A DNA stretch of 64,000 bases from Oscillospiraceae bacterium NTUH-002-81 (GCA_032620915.1 CP136052.1:3356001-3420000), one strand, 5' to 3'. Positions 37,424 through 46,768 are shown, counted from the first letter of the stretch. Notes: generated by a model not told the origin, from the letters alone. Translations and numbers: made by a program.

Positions 37424-39088
37424 TTGAATATGTATGACCTGACACAGACCAATCTGCACCTGCCGGACAGCTACGGCGGCAATCTGGGAAAACAGCGGCT
37501 TCTGCGGCTGCGGATTTTCCGCATACTCACCGGCCTGCTGGCGCTGTTTGTCCTAGCACTGATCTTTACCACCGCCGGATGGGACGACGATCCCGGCCCC
37601 CGCATACGAAGCTGTGTCCTTCTCTATCTCTGCGTCCTGGCTTCCATGGGGCTGCTCCTTTTTGCCAAGACACGTACCGAGATCCGCCGCCTTCACCGGG
37701 AAAGCTTTCAGGACTGCCACGACTACAACTATGTGCTTTACCGCACTACTTATAAAAATAACCGGGCAATGCAGATGACCCTGCTCCTGTCCATGGCAAA
37801 ATATCAGCTGCTCATGCACTGCCCCGACCAAGCCAGTCAGGCTCTGCGGCAGCTCTCTCCCGAGAAACTGAACAAATCGCAGCTGAAAAGCTACTATCTT
37901 TACCGAGCAGCGGCAGAATTTCTTCTTCAGGACAGCATCTGGCGGGATGATCTGGATGCCTGTCATCTGGTACCGGTGGAAAAGGCGGCCATGAATGCGC
38001 AGGAGCTGGAGGAAGCCTTCGTGGAAGAAAATTCCGACGTCTGGGAAGGTTCGCCACTGTGGAATGTTCTGCGAAACTGGGATCAAGCGCCGCAGCCCAA
38101 GGCACCTGTGCTGATCATTTTTACCGGTATTTTGCTGCTGTACACCGGCGTCTTCGGTACTGTACCGAATCTGCTGCCTGACGGCGTGACTTATCGCCCT
38201 CTTTTTGAAACGGCATCGGTATCTCTGCTGTTCCTGCTCTGGTGTGCCCTGTCTATCTACTGGGTATACCGGCTGTTTGGGGCCATGCGCCACAAAACTG
38301 GCCTGCCCGCCATCAGTAAAGTGCTTCTTGGCATCGTACTCATCTGTCTGGAGGGTATGTTCCTGCTCTATGGCACCGGGTGTATGCTGCTGGTCTTTCT
38401 CCATGCGCCTACAGAGGAAAGTGTCACCGCAGACGGACTGATCTATATGCGGGAAGACACCTTCATGGACGGGTCCATTTATTACTATCAGCAGGCCATG
38501 GGGCCGCTGCTCTGCCGACGGCTGACTGAGGAAGAGCGGGAAAAATACCATATTGATACGTATGAGAACAAAATTACGGATGACCGCTCATTCGACGCTG
38601 ATGGCAATGGTTCACCCAATGCGTCCGAAACCGGCATCCATGCTCCTGACAATGATGGAACATCAGAGTTTGGCACTAACAGTTCCAGCTCTTCTGCGTC
38701 TGCTGACTCTGAATCCGACACGGCTCTCCTCTCGGAATTCCAGGCGGTGTACCAGCTGCTGGCCGATGAGGGGCAGCTTCCCGCCAACGACATTGACACT
38801 TTAACGGTATCTTACACTGCCAAGGGTACCCCTTATGTCGTTTTCCAGGAAACGCAGTCCGGCACAGACACGATCCAGAACCGGCTCGTCTACGACCGGG
38901 TATCAAAAAACGGCGCCTGTGACCTGTTCGTATATTATCAGGACACAACGCCGTCTGATGGAGAAACCCAAACTTCGATTATGGAATTTTATGCGGTAAA
39001 TCCCCGGACACTGGCCGTCACGCCGGGGGAAAAACACGCCTGGGCAGAGGTACCGTCTGAAGCGTACCGGGAAGCCACCGGAGAATAA
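37424..39088 (+). CDS. Membrane protein of unknown function
   Basis: A 554-residue protein I do not recognise. Two N-terminal spans (about 31-50 and 65-82) are followed by a soluble region of about 145 residues (84-228) that looks helical and TPR-like (CPDQASQALRQLSPEKLNKS). Then come three spans (about 229-247, 263-285, 301-325), a Ser/Asp/Asn-rich linker (about 390-425) and a soluble C-terminal domain (425-554). It starts at TTG 37424 (AGGG nine bases before) or ATG 37430. It is a single gene between the BMP promoter and a convergent ArsC-like gene. Topology places the C-terminal domain outside if five spans are correct. Confidence 0.65.
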   Translation: MNMYDLTQTNLHLPDSYGGNLGKQRLLRLRIFRILTGLLALFVLALIFTTAGWDDDPGPRIRSCVLLYLCVLASMGLLLFAKTRTEIRRLHRESFQDCHDYNYVLYRTTYKNNRAMQMTLLLSMAKYQLLMHCPDQASQALRQLSPEKLNKSQLKSYYLYRAAAEFLLQDSIWRDDLDACHLVPVEKAAMNAQELEEAFVEENSDVWEGSPLWNVLRNWDQAPQPKAPVLIIFTGILLLYTGVFGTVPNLLPDGVTYRPLFETASVSLLFLLWCALSIYWVYRLFGAMRHKTGLPAISKVLLGIVLICLEGMFLLYGTGCMLLVFLHAPTEESVTADGLIYMREDTFMDGSIYYYQQAMGPLLCRRLTEEEREKYHIDTYENKITDDRSFDADGNGSPNASETGIHAPDNDGTSEFGTNSSSSSASADSESDTALLSEFQAVYQLLADEGQLPANDIDTLTVSYTAKGTPYVVFQETQSGTDTIQNRLVYDRVSKNGACDLFVYYQDTTPSDGETQTSIMEFYAVNPRTLAVTPGEKHAWAEVPSEAYREATGE

Positions 39089-39092
39089 AAAG

Positions 39093-39443
39093 CTAAAGAA
39101 GTTTGTCCTCCCAATCAGCTTCCTTGAAGCCCACCAGTATCTGATCTCCATTCACCACCAATGGCCGCTTCACCAGCATGCCATTGGTGGACAGAAGCTG
39201 CAGCTGCTCCTCCTCTGACATGTCTGCCAGCTTTTCTTTCAGATGCATTTCCTTGTAAAGCATCCCGCTGGTATTGAAAAATTTCCGCACCGGCAGTCCG
39301 CTGGCCGCCTGCCATGCTTTCAGCTCTTCCACCGTGGGATTTTCCTCCACAATATGGCGGTCGGTGTAAGCGATCTGGTGCTCATCCAGCCACTTCTTTG
39401 CCTTGCGGCAGGTGGAACATTTCGGATATTCGATCAATAACAT
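39093..39443 (-). CDS. ArsC/Spx family thioredoxin-fold protein
   Basis: A 116-residue protein of the arsenate reductase-like family. The N-terminal motif YPKCSTCRKAKKWL has a CxxC (Cys9, Cys12), and LVKRPLVVNGDQILVGFKEADW is the cis-proline/substrate region typical of ArsC and YffB. True arsenate reductases have a single N-terminal Cys in CxxS contexts, while Spx has CxxC but regulates RNA polymerase. This protein is closer to the ArsC-like oxidoreductases of unknown substrate. It lies downstream of the sensor-kinase gene. Confidence 0.8.
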   Translation of the reverse strand: MLLIEYPKCSTCRKAKKWLDEHQIAYTDRHIVEENPTVEELKAWQAASGLPVRKFFNTSGMLYKEMHLKEKLADMSEEEQLQLLSTNGMLVKRPLVVNGDQILVGFKEADWEDKLL

Positions 39444-39474
39444 TGCGCATCTCTCCTTTCACAACATTTCTCCA

Positions 39475-41207
39475 TCATTTCTTTGATTGCAAATATTTCT
39501 GCAATACAGGGATCAGCGTATTCATATCAATGGGCTTTGCCACATAGTCGTTCATGCCCACGGACAGTGCCTTCTGCCTGTCTTCCGCAAACGCATTGGC
39601 CGTCATGGCAATGATGGGGATCTGCGCTTTGGACTTGTCCTGCAGCTTTCGGATTTTACCTGTCGCCTCGTATCCGTTCATCACCGGCATCTGCACGTCC
39701 ATCAGGATCAGGTCGTAGTATCCGGCCGGTGCTTTTTCCAGCAGCTCTACACAGGCCACACCGTTGTCCGCCCGTTCCACAACCAGTCCTTCTTCTCCCA
39801 GCACACTGTGAATCTCGATCGTTCCGCCCATGAGATCCACCAGCTTTTTCACAATGCCCATTCCCAGTCCGGTGCCGTCCACGCCGCTGATGGTGGAAGA
39901 ACGCTCCCGGGTAAAGGATTCAAAAATATGCTGCTGGAACTCCTCTGACATCCCGATGCCACTGTCCGCAATGGCAATGGTCATCATGCACCAGCCGTCC
40001 TTTTCCATGGGCTTCTGGCTGAGGGCACAGCGGATAGAACCGCCCTCTCCGGTATATTTATTGGCATTGCTGATGATATTGAGAATGATCTCTGACACAT
40101 GGGAACTGTCCATATACACATACGGGTAACGGATATCCTTCACCATAGATAGCACCTGATGCCGTGCTTCCAGCGATACATGGAACATGAGCAGGCAGGA
40201 ATCCAGCATATCCTCCACATTTGTCGCGCTTTCCTCCAGCATTGTCTCGTTGTTCTCGATCCGCGCCAGCTCCAGCACATTGTCAATGATGGACAGCAGC
40301 TTTTTGCCGCAGATGCGGATATTTTCCATGTATCCATGCAAGACCTCCGGTTCCTCCAGATGATTGCCTGCCAGCTCGGCGTATCCGATGATGGCATTCA
40401 TGGGCGTCCGGATGTCATGGGACATGTTGAAAAGGAAGGTGGATTTTGCCTGATTGGCAGCCTCCGCCGCAGCCGCACTCTCCTCCAGCAGCCGCTGTTG
40501 CTCCCGCTCCTTTTTCTTCTGGGCCCGGGTATACCTGGATATCCAGGCAATGAGCAACACTGCCACCAGAACGGCCATCACTGCAAACCCCAGCGCCCGG
40601 CGGTTGCTGGTCTCGATCCATGCATAGGAAGATTCCATGTCCATCTCCACGCAGAGCGCGCCGATGATCTCATGGGAACCGTCGGTGGCACGCACCGGAT
40701 AACAGGCCGTGAAAATATGTCCCCAGGTCGTATCCATGATCTCCTGGGAATAGATTGTCTCCCCGTCCAGCGCCGCGCTGATATACAGGATCATCTCCTC
40801 CTCAATGTAGGTTCCCGGATAGGCAAAATCCTCCGCCAGCAGATCCAGACCATCCACCAGATAGATGAGCCTGCCGTCCGCATCCCGTTTGGCAGTATAC
40901 AGGTAGCGGGTAGAATTGAGGCTGCGCAGCTCGTTCAGGCTCTTCTGCAGCTCCTGGTACCGTTCCAGCTTCATATCCGCCCTGTCGTTGATCTCCGCAT
41001 AATCTTCCCGTGTAAACTTGTTGGAGATCACCTGATGCATACCGTCGGAGCAGGAAATATTTCGTTCTACAGCCGCCTCCAGTGTGTTGTGTGCATAGCT
41101 TTTCTGCAAAATAAACGTATAAACAGCGATAGCATCACCACAACCAAAAACAAAAACACGAAATTGCCTGCGTGGCTGTATCTTTTCTTCCTTTTCCCCT
41201 GCTCCAT
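39475..41207 (-). pseudogene. Hybrid sensor histidine kinase with frameshift near the N-terminus and shortened receiver domain
   Basis: ATG 41207 opens MEQGKRKKRYSHAGNFVFLF, a first membrane span. One missing T at T4 (plus strand AAAA 41108-41111) puts the rest in another frame (LQKSYAHNTL...). There follow an extracellular sensor region of about 160 residues, TM2 (GFAVMAVLVAVLLIAWI), the HisKA box FNMSHDIRTPMNAIIGY, and the N and G1 boxes (NIISNANKYT, DSGIGM, GTGLGMGIVK). The end of the ATPase domain runs directly from SVLGEE into GLVVERADNG of a receiver domain. The receiver keeps the phospho-acceptor Asp in LILMDVQMP but has lost its first strand with the acidic pair. The loss of about 60 residues is in frame. 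Confidence 0.8.
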
Positions 41208-41237
41208 AAATTACCCCCCACCGGATACCCGCTCGTC

Positions 41238-41405
41238 ACAGTTCACACGCGCCATTCGCAAAATCGCATCTGCGATGCTCTCCGCTGCGTCGCAACTCCT
41301 TTTTGCTCATATGCTGGCGCTCCCTTCGAATATTCCTGCAGGCAGGCTCTCATGCAAGCATGCCGCCTGCCCACAAAAATATTCGAGTGAACTGTTATGT
41401 ATATT
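41238..41405 (+). repeat. Dispersed repeat copy B, MITE-like with 9-bp terminal inverted repeats
   Basis: A 168-base element bounded by ACAGTTCAC (41238-41246) and GTGAACTGT (41397-41405). The first about 72 bases match copies A and C. The right half holds a long hairpin around GCAGGCAGGC and GCCGCCTGC, flanked by CGAATATT and AATATTCG. No coding capacity. It sits between divergent genes. Confidence 0.75.
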
Positions 41406-41497
41406 ATACAAAATATCCGAAGAAATGCATAGACATTATTTTCAGGGAGTGTATAATGGAGGTGCAGAACTATTTCTATCAAAGGGGAGTTTAAAGT

Positions 41498-42085
41498 ATG
41501 GAAGAGGAGATTCTCAAGATATACGACAACTTATATAATGTCATTGGCGTTGCACCCCGTTCTGAGGTACACAAGAAAGGCCTGCTGCATCAGGTCGTCC
41601 ATCTGTGGATGATGGAAGTAAAAAACGGCGAGAAATGGCTGTATTTCCGGCAGCGTTCCATGCACCGGAAGGATTTTCCCGGTCTGTATGACCTGATTTC
41701 CAGCGGTCACATCGATCCGGAGGAGACGTTTGAGGACGCCATCATTGAAAACACGGCAAACAAACTGGGCGTTGTACTGACCCGCGACGACATCCGCCAC
41801 ATCGGCAACATCCGTCAGGTGGTGGACAAGGGCGATTACCACGACAATGCTTTCTGCCAGATTTATTTCTGCCAGGTTTCCAACCCGGAATTCCATCTGC
41901 ATTACGTGGAAAATGTGGTAAAAATGCGCTACGAGGACTTCCGCTCCTGGCTGCTGGGCCTGACCGACCGGGCGCCGCTGTACAGGGTAGACGGCACGCT
42001 GCTGTGCAACACCTCCAAGAAAGACTGGTGGCTCCGGGAGAAAGAATTCCTGGGCGTAGTCAGCCCCTATATTGAAACTTTATAA
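41498..42085 (+). CDS. Nudix-fold protein (IPP-isomerase-like) with degenerate Nudix box
   Basis: A 195-residue protein of the Nudix superfamily, similar in layout to type I isopentenyl-diphosphate isomerase-like proteins: VHLWMMEVKNGEKWLYFRQRS, LYDLISSGHIDPEETFEDAI. The Nudix consensus GX5EX7REUXEEXGU is only half kept. The first Gly and Glu are present (GHIDPEE), but the REUXEE part reads ENTANK, so the metal-binding glutamates are missing. Hydrolase activity by the usual mechanism is doubtful. A terminator follows, then the sigma-54 activator gene. Confidence 0.75.
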   Translation: MEEEILKIYDNLYNVIGVAPRSEVHKKGLLHQVVHLWMMEVKNGEKWLYFRQRSMHRKDFPGLYDLISSGHIDPEETFEDAIIENTANKLGVVLTRDDIRHIGNIRQVVDKGDYHDNAFCQIYFCQVSNPEFHLHYVENVVKMRYEDFRSWLLGLTDRAPLYRVDGTLLCNTSKKDWWLREKEFLGVVSPYIETL

Positions 42086-42112
42086 AAAACTTTATAAACA
42101 GCGTACATTTTC

Positions 42113-42147
42113 AGCGCTTCGAGGCTTTGGTTTCGGAGCGCTTTTTC
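42113..42147 (+). terminator. Terminator after the Nudix gene
   Basis: AGCGCTTCGA pairs with TCGGAGCGCT (one mismatch), followed by TTTTT. Confidence 0.8.
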
Positions 42148-42223
42148 AAAAGGAGAGAGACTTCTGGATACCCTGCACCGCTACGATACATCGATTTTAA
42201 AAACAGATACGGAAATAGAAACC

Positions 42224-43648
42224 ATGGACCGAGAGGCGCTGCTTCTGGAACTGCAGAAAACGCGGCGGCTCTGCCACTGTTTTGAGGATATCATTGAAAA
42301 CCTTCCCGATACCATCTATGTCACCGACGCCCAGGCCCGCACCATGCGGGTGAACAAGGCCTACGAGGAGCTGTCGGGGCTGAAACGGGAGGAGATCCTG
42401 GGCCTGCACATGGGTGATATGGAAAAACAGTACATTTCCCAGTCCGGTTCCCTCCAGGTGCTGAAAACCGGCCAGGAGGCTAATATCGAGCTGGTTTTCC
42501 AGCGCACCAACCGGCACGCCTTCATCTGCAGCAAACCCATTTATGATGAAAACGGCAACCTGGAAATGATCATCAGCAACAGCCGGAATTTTGAAGAGAT
42601 CCAGCGGCTGGAAGAACGGCTGGCCGCTGCCGAACAGCTGGCAGACAAATACCAGGCGGAGATCCGTGCCCTGAAGGAACAGTTCCTGCCCCCTGCCATA
42701 GACATGGTGGCCGAGGACAAGAAAATGCTGGATGTACTCACCCGGGCTTACAAGGTGGCAAAAGTGGATTCCACCACGCTGATCCTGGGCGAGACCGGCG
42801 TCGGCAAGGAAGAGGTGGCCAAATATATCCACGAAAACAGCCCCCGGGCCAAACAGCGCTTCGTCAAGGTCAACTGCGGCGCCCTGTCGGAAAATCTCAT
42901 CGAAAGTGAACTGTTCGGCTACGAAAAGGGCGCCTTCACCGGTGCCAGTAAGACGGGCAAGATGGGCCTGTTTGAGGTTGCCAATCACGGCACGATCTTT
43001 CTGGATGAGATCGGCGAACTGCCGCTGGACATGCAGGTGAAGCTGCTGCGGGTGCTGCAGGATCAGCAGGTAACACGCATCGGCGGCACCGAGCCCGTGA
43101 AGATCGACGTCCGCATCCTTGCCGCCACCAACCGGGATCTGCTGGATATGGTGGAGCACAAGCAGTTCCGGCAGGATCTCTATTACCGGCTGAACATCGT
43201 TCCCATCCACATTCCGCCGCTGCGGGAGCGGCGGAACGATATTATCCCGCTGGCGAAACGGTTCCTGGATGGTCTGAACCAGAAATATCATTTTGAGAAA
43301 AAGCTGTCCAATCTGGCCTACCAGTTTCTGACCGAATACAGCTGGCCCGGCAACGTCCGGGAGCTGAAAAATGTTATTGAACAGGCCGTCATCATGAGCG
43401 AGGACAACCTCATCTCCCTGGATGACCTGCCCCTCATCGGCTATGGCAAGACTCGCACGTTCCAGCCCGATGAAAATGTGAACTTAAAAGAGGTACTGGA
43501 GCAGATCGAATACGAATATATCAGCCGGGCCTATAACCACCACAACAGTGTACGGCAGGCCGCCCGCTCCCTGCATATGAATTACTCCACATTTGAACGA
43601 AAACGCATGTATTACGCAGAAAAATATCCCGGGGCAGCTTCACGCTAA
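42224..43648 (+). CDS. Sigma-54-dependent transcriptional activator (PAS, AAA+, Fis HTH)
   Basis: A 474-residue enhancer-binding protein. The N-terminal PAS domain (about 18-125) has NLPDTIYVTDAQARTMRVN. The central AAA+ domain has Walker A LGETGVGKEEVAKYIHE, the sigma-54 contact loop GAFTGA (YEKGAFTGASKTGKMG), Walker B IFLDEIGEL and the R-finger region. The C-terminal Fis-type helix-turn-helix is SVRQAARSLHMNYSTFERKR. The ATG at 42224 has only a weak ribosome site. An in-frame CTG at 42164 lies eight bases after AGGAG and may be the true start (20 extra residues). Which sigma-54 promoter it serves is not visible in the window. Confidence 0.88.
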   Translation: MDREALLLELQKTRRLCHCFEDIIENLPDTIYVTDAQARTMRVNKAYEELSGLKREEILGLHMGDMEKQYISQSGSLQVLKTGQEANIELVFQRTNRHAFICSKPIYDENGNLEMIISNSRNFEEIQRLEERLAAAEQLADKYQAEIRALKEQFLPPAIDMVAEDKKMLDVLTRAYKVAKVDSTTLILGETGVGKEEVAKYIHENSPRAKQRFVKVNCGALSENLIESELFGYEKGAFTGASKTGKMGLFEVANHGTIFLDEIGELPLDMQVKLLRVLQDQQVTRIGGTEPVKIDVRILAATNRDLLDMVEHKQFRQDLYYRLNIVPIHIPPLRERRNDIIPLAKRFLDGLNQKYHFEKKLSNLAYQFLTEYSWPGNVRELKNVIEQAVIMSEDNLISLDDLPLIGYGKTRTFQPDENVNLKEVLEQIEYEYISRAYNHHNSVRQAARSLHMNYSTFERKRMYYAEKYPGAASR

Positions 43649-43690
43649 AAAGGAACCTCGTAATACAGGGTTCCTCAGACTGCAGGTGCC

Positions 43691-43731
43691 TGCGGCGGGT
43701 CGCTTTTGCGATACCTTTCTATCCCGCCGCA
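43691..43731. terminator. Inverted repeat between convergent activator and oxidoreductase genes
   Basis: TGCGGCGGG/CCCGCCGCA perfect 9-bp arms, 23-base loop. A smaller hairpin AGGAACC/GGTTCCT precedes it near 43650-43675. Both lie between convergent genes and may end transcription in both directions. Confidence 0.55.
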
Positions 43732-43754
43732 GTGCATCTACGTTCCATTTCCAT

Positions 43755-44684
43755 TTACTGACACTTATCTTTTAATTTTTCCCATTCCTGATCCACGTGC
43801 TCCTGGGCAGCTTCCAGCATCCATTCATTGCCGGGCTTGAAGCAGTGACGGAATCGTCCCTGTAATTTCATAAACTCTGTCACAGGGAGCTTTTTCTTCG
43901 GCTCATAATTCAGATACCATTTTCCCTCAATATATTCGTAAAGCGGCCATACACACGTCTCCACCGCCATCTTGCAGACCAGTGCCAGATCCTCCGCCGG
44001 ATACTGCCAGCCTCTGGGGCAGGGGGACATGACATTGACGAAGGCCGGGCCGGGGGTGTAGATGGCCCGGTGGGCTTTTTCATGCAGATCTTTCATGTTA
44101 CCAATGAACGTTGTCTGGGCCGCATAAGGGATCTCATGGGCTGCCAGGATCTCCGTCAGATTTTTCTTGTTCTGCTTTTTACCAAAGGATTCCGTGCCGA
44201 TGGGCGTCGTTGTGGCATTGGCAAACCGGGGCGTAGAGGAAGAACGCTGGATGCCGGTGTTCATGTACGCTTCATTGTCGTAACAGAAGTACACCATGTC
44301 GTGACCACGCTCCATGGCACCGGACAGGGACTGGAAACCGATGTCATAGGTACCGCCGTCACCGCCCAGCACGAGGAACTTGTACGTGTCGTCAATTTTT
44401 CCTCTGCGTTTCAGCGCCAGATAAGCAGCTTCCACGCCGCTGCACGTTGCTGCCGCATTTTCAAAGGCAGAATGGATATAGGAATCCTCCCAGGCGGTAA
44501 ACGGATACAAGAAGGAAGAAACCTCCAGACATCCGGTGGCGTTGCAGATGACTGCCTTGTCCTTCTCATCCAGGGCACGGGTCACCGCACGGGAAAGAAT
44601 GCCCGCGCCGCAGCCGGAACACAGACGGTGCCCGCCCACAAACCGCTCGGGCTTGCTCAGCTCTACTTTATGATTATATGCCAT
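43755..44684 (-). CDS. 2-oxoacid:ferredoxin oxidoreductase, beta subunit (TPP-binding)
   Basis: A 309-residue beta subunit starting MAYNHKVELSKPERFVGGHR at ATG 44684; a longer frame upstream overlaps the alpha gene and is rejected because AGGAGG lies just before 44684. The metal/cluster-binding HRLCSGCGAGI and the TPP motif LGGDGGTYDIG with YDNEAYMNTG are present. The subunit binds TPP and, in the POR/VOR family, one Fe-S cluster. Only one base separates it from the alpha gene. With alpha, gamma and delta it oxidises a 2-oxoacid to acyl-CoA and CO2 with ferredoxin, or runs in reverse. Substrate choice between pyruvate and branched-chain oxoacids cannot be read directly. Confidence 0.9.
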   Translation of the reverse strand: MAYNHKVELSKPERFVGGHRLCSGCGAGILSRAVTRALDEKDKAVICNATGCLEVSSFLYPFTAWEDSYIHSAFENAAATCSGVEAAYLALKRRGKIDDTYKFLVLGGDGGTYDIGFQSLSGAMERGHDMVYFCYDNEAYMNTGIQRSSSTPRFANATTTPIGTESFGKKQNKKNLTEILAAHEIPYAAQTTFIGNMKDLHEKAHRAIYTPGPAFVNVMSPCPRGWQYPAEDLALVCKMAVETCVWPLYEYIEGKWYLNYEPKKKLPVTEFMKLQGRFRHCFKPGNEWMLEAAQEHVDQEWEKLKDKCQ

Positions 44685-44685
44685 A

Positions 44686-45885
44686 TCAGAGCACCTCCTT
44701 TTCTGTGCTTCGCTGTCCCATGTGCAGATACCGTTCGCCGACCTGCCCGGTCTCGATGATACGGAACAGATGGTTGAATACGTTTTCCACATGGCTCACG
44801 GTGCAGTCTCTGCCGCCCAGACCATATACCACATTGATGAGCTTCGGCCGGTTTTCCAGATCATAGCAGGCCGCTGCCGTCTCCGCGTAAACCGGGCCGC
44901 CGGTGCCGGAAAAGCCTTCGCTCTTGTCCATCACTGCCACAGCTTTGACATGGGCCAGCGCTGCTGCCAGCTCCTCCGCCGGGAAGGGACGGAACACCCG
45001 CAGCTTGATCATGCCCACCTTTTTCCCGGCGGCACGCATCTGATCCACGCACGCTCTGGCCGTTCCTGCCGTACTGCCGATGAGTACGATGGCTGCCTCC
45101 GCATCCTCCATCCGGTACTCTTCGAAGAAACCGTAATGGCGTCCGAAGGTTTTTTCAAAATCCGCAGCCACGGCAAGCACTGCTTTTTTCGCATTTTTCA
45201 TGGCCACTGCCTGCTGCATTTTGTGCTCCATATAATACGGGCACGTATCATATGGGCCCACCGCCAGCGGATTGTCATGCTTTAACAGATAATTTTCCGG
45301 CTGGTACTCTCCTACGAAAGCCTTTACCTTCTCATCCTCTTCCAGCAGAATATTCTCCACTGCGTGGGAGGTGATGAAACCATCCTGACAGATCATAATA
45401 GGCAGACGCACGTCCGGCGTCTCCGCGATCCGCATGGCCTGGAGATAATTGTCATAGGCCTCCTGGTTATTTTCCGCATAAATCTGGATCCATCCCGCAT
45501 CCCGGGCTCCCATGGAATCGGAATGGTCGTTGTTGATGTTGATGGGGCCGGTGAGCGCACGGTTCACACAGGCCAGGGTGATGGGCAGGCGGGAGGAAGC
45601 CGCCACATACAAAAGCTCATACATAAATGCCAGACCGCAGGAAGAAGTGGCCGTCACCGCCCGGGCACCTGCCGCCTCCGCGCCGATGCAGGCAGACATG
45701 GAAGAATGCTCCGATTCCACCGTTACGAACTCGGTGTTCACTTTGCCATCCGCTACATACTGGGCAAAATACTGGGGGATCTCCGTGGAAGGAGTGATGG
45801 GAAATGCTGCAAACACATCCGGATCAATCTGGCGCATGGCATAGGCAACCGCCTCATTGCCGGACATTCTCTCTCGAATACTCAT
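44686..45885 (-). CDS. 2-oxoacid:ferredoxin oxidoreductase, alpha subunit
   Basis: A 399-residue alpha subunit. The N-terminal pyrimidine-domain motif is AAFPITPSTEIPQYF, followed by TVESEHSSMSACIGAEAAGARAVTATSS, GPININNDHSD and the C-terminal transketolase-like region (LIGSTAGTAR, LRVFRPFPAEEL). In this family, alpha and beta together hold TPP at their interface. It overlaps the delta gene by four bases (ATGA). Gene order gamma-delta-alpha-beta is that of archaeal-type four-subunit POR and VOR enzymes. Confidence 0.9.
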   Translation of the reverse strand: MSIRERMSGNEAVAYAMRQIDPDVFAAFPITPSTEIPQYFAQYVADGKVNTEFVTVESEHSSMSACIGAEAAGARAVTATSSCGLAFMYELLYVAASSRLPITLACVNRALTGPININNDHSDSMGARDAGWIQIYAENNQEAYDNYLQAMRIAETPDVRLPIMICQDGFITSHAVENILLEEDEKVKAFVGEYQPENYLLKHDNPLAVGPYDTCPYYMEHKMQQAVAMKNAKKAVLAVAADFEKTFGRHYGFFEEYRMEDAEAAIVLIGSTAGTARACVDQMRAAGKKVGMIKLRVFRPFPAEELAAALAHVKAVAVMDKSEGFSGTGGPVYAETAAACYDLENRPKLINVVYGLGGRDCTVSHVENVFNHLFRIIETGQVGERYLHMGQRSTEKEVL

Positions 45886-46190
45886 TTTTCTTCCTCCTTC
45901 ACAAAATCAATGGCTTCAAAGGGACATACCTTCCAGCAGATGCCGCAGCCCTTACAATGGTCGTAGTCAAATTCACACCGTTTTCCGGCGGTTACCGGAA
46001 TGGAAGAGTCCGGGCAGAAGGGGGCACACAGCAGACACTGCTTGCATTTCTCCTCGATCCATACCGGCCGGTTGGAACGCCACTCTCCCGTGATGGTCGC
46101 GCGGGCGGTTCCGCCCTCATATACCTCGCCGCCCACGGTCATCTCCTGCCAGGGTGACTGCTCATTAATGTCAGATGCTTTGATTCCCAT
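45882..46190 (-). CDS. 2-oxoacid:ferredoxin oxidoreductase, delta subunit (2[4Fe-4S] ferredoxin)
   Basis: A 102-residue ferredoxin-like subunit. Two [4Fe-4S] motifs are seen: CKQCLLCAPFCP and CKGCGICWKVCP. ATG 46190 overlaps the gamma stop as TAATG, with AAGGAGG about ten bases before; an earlier in-frame start is unlikely. It carries electrons from the catalytic core to free ferredoxin. Confidence 0.9.
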   Translation of the reverse strand: MGIKASDINEQSPWQEMTVGGEVYEGGTARATITGEWRSNRPVWIEEKCKQCLLCAPFCPDSSIPVTAGKRCEFDYDHCKGCGICWKVCPFEAIDFVKEEEK

Positions 46191-46768
46191 TACGCCCGTA
46201 CCTCCTTCATTGCCCGCTTCAGGCACTGCATATTTCCTTCCACCACCTGTGGTTTCGTCGCAAATTTGTGCCGGAAAGATGCTTCCATATCAGCGATAAA
46301 CTGCTCCGGCTCCAGCACCCGGCTCACTTCCACGATAGCCGCCAGCATAGGCGTGTTGGGGAAATATTTTCCAAGACATTCCTCAGAAACCTTTCTCGCA
46401 TCAATGGTATAGACCCTTCCCTCATAGCCTCGCAGCATGGGCCGCAGTTCCGCCGCGCTGCGCTCGGAATTGATGACGATGGCCCCCTCCGGGTTCAGTC
46501 CCTTCGTCACGTCCACCGATTCCAGCAGCGTCTCGTCCACGACCACCACGTAATCCGGCTCATAAATGTTGGAATGGATGGAACAGCGCTCCTCACTGAT
46601 CCGATTGTAAGCCGTGATCGGCGCACCCATACGCTCCGGGCCGTATTCGGGAAAGCCCTGTACATATTTTCCGGCAGTAAATGCCGCATCTGCCAGCAGC
46701 AGACATGCCGTCTTGGCACCCTGTCCGCCCCGGCCATGCCAGCGGATCTCTGTCATATCTTTCATCAT
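46190..46768 (-). CDS. 2-oxoacid:ferredoxin oxidoreductase, gamma subunit
   Basis: A 192-residue gamma subunit from ATG 46768, nine bases after GAGGAGG. The family opening IRWHGRGGQGAKTACLLLADAA and FPEYGPERMGAPITAYNRIS are clear, with YFPNTPMLAAIVEV near the end. First gene of the operon, immediately downstream of a T-box leader, so the complete four-subunit enzyme is under T-box control. Confidence 0.9.
   Translation of the reverse strand: MMKDMTEIRWHGRGGQGAKTACLLLADAAFTAGKYVQGFPEYGPERMGAPITAYNRISEERCSIHSNIYEPDYVVVVDETLLESVDVTKGLNPEGAIVINSERSAAELRPMLRGYEGRVYTIDARKVSEECLGKYFPNTPMLAAIVEVSRVLEPEQFIADMEASFRHKFATKPQVVEGNMQCLKRAMKEVRA

Noticed and set aside
40159..41538. Long plus-strand open frame over the sensor kinase and copy B repeat
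   Set aside because: It crosses the kinase motifs in reverse and the repeat; there is no start signal.
42197..43291. Long minus-strand open frame opposite the sigma-54 activator
   Set aside because: The plus strand holds the AAA+ motifs; the minus frame has no family match.
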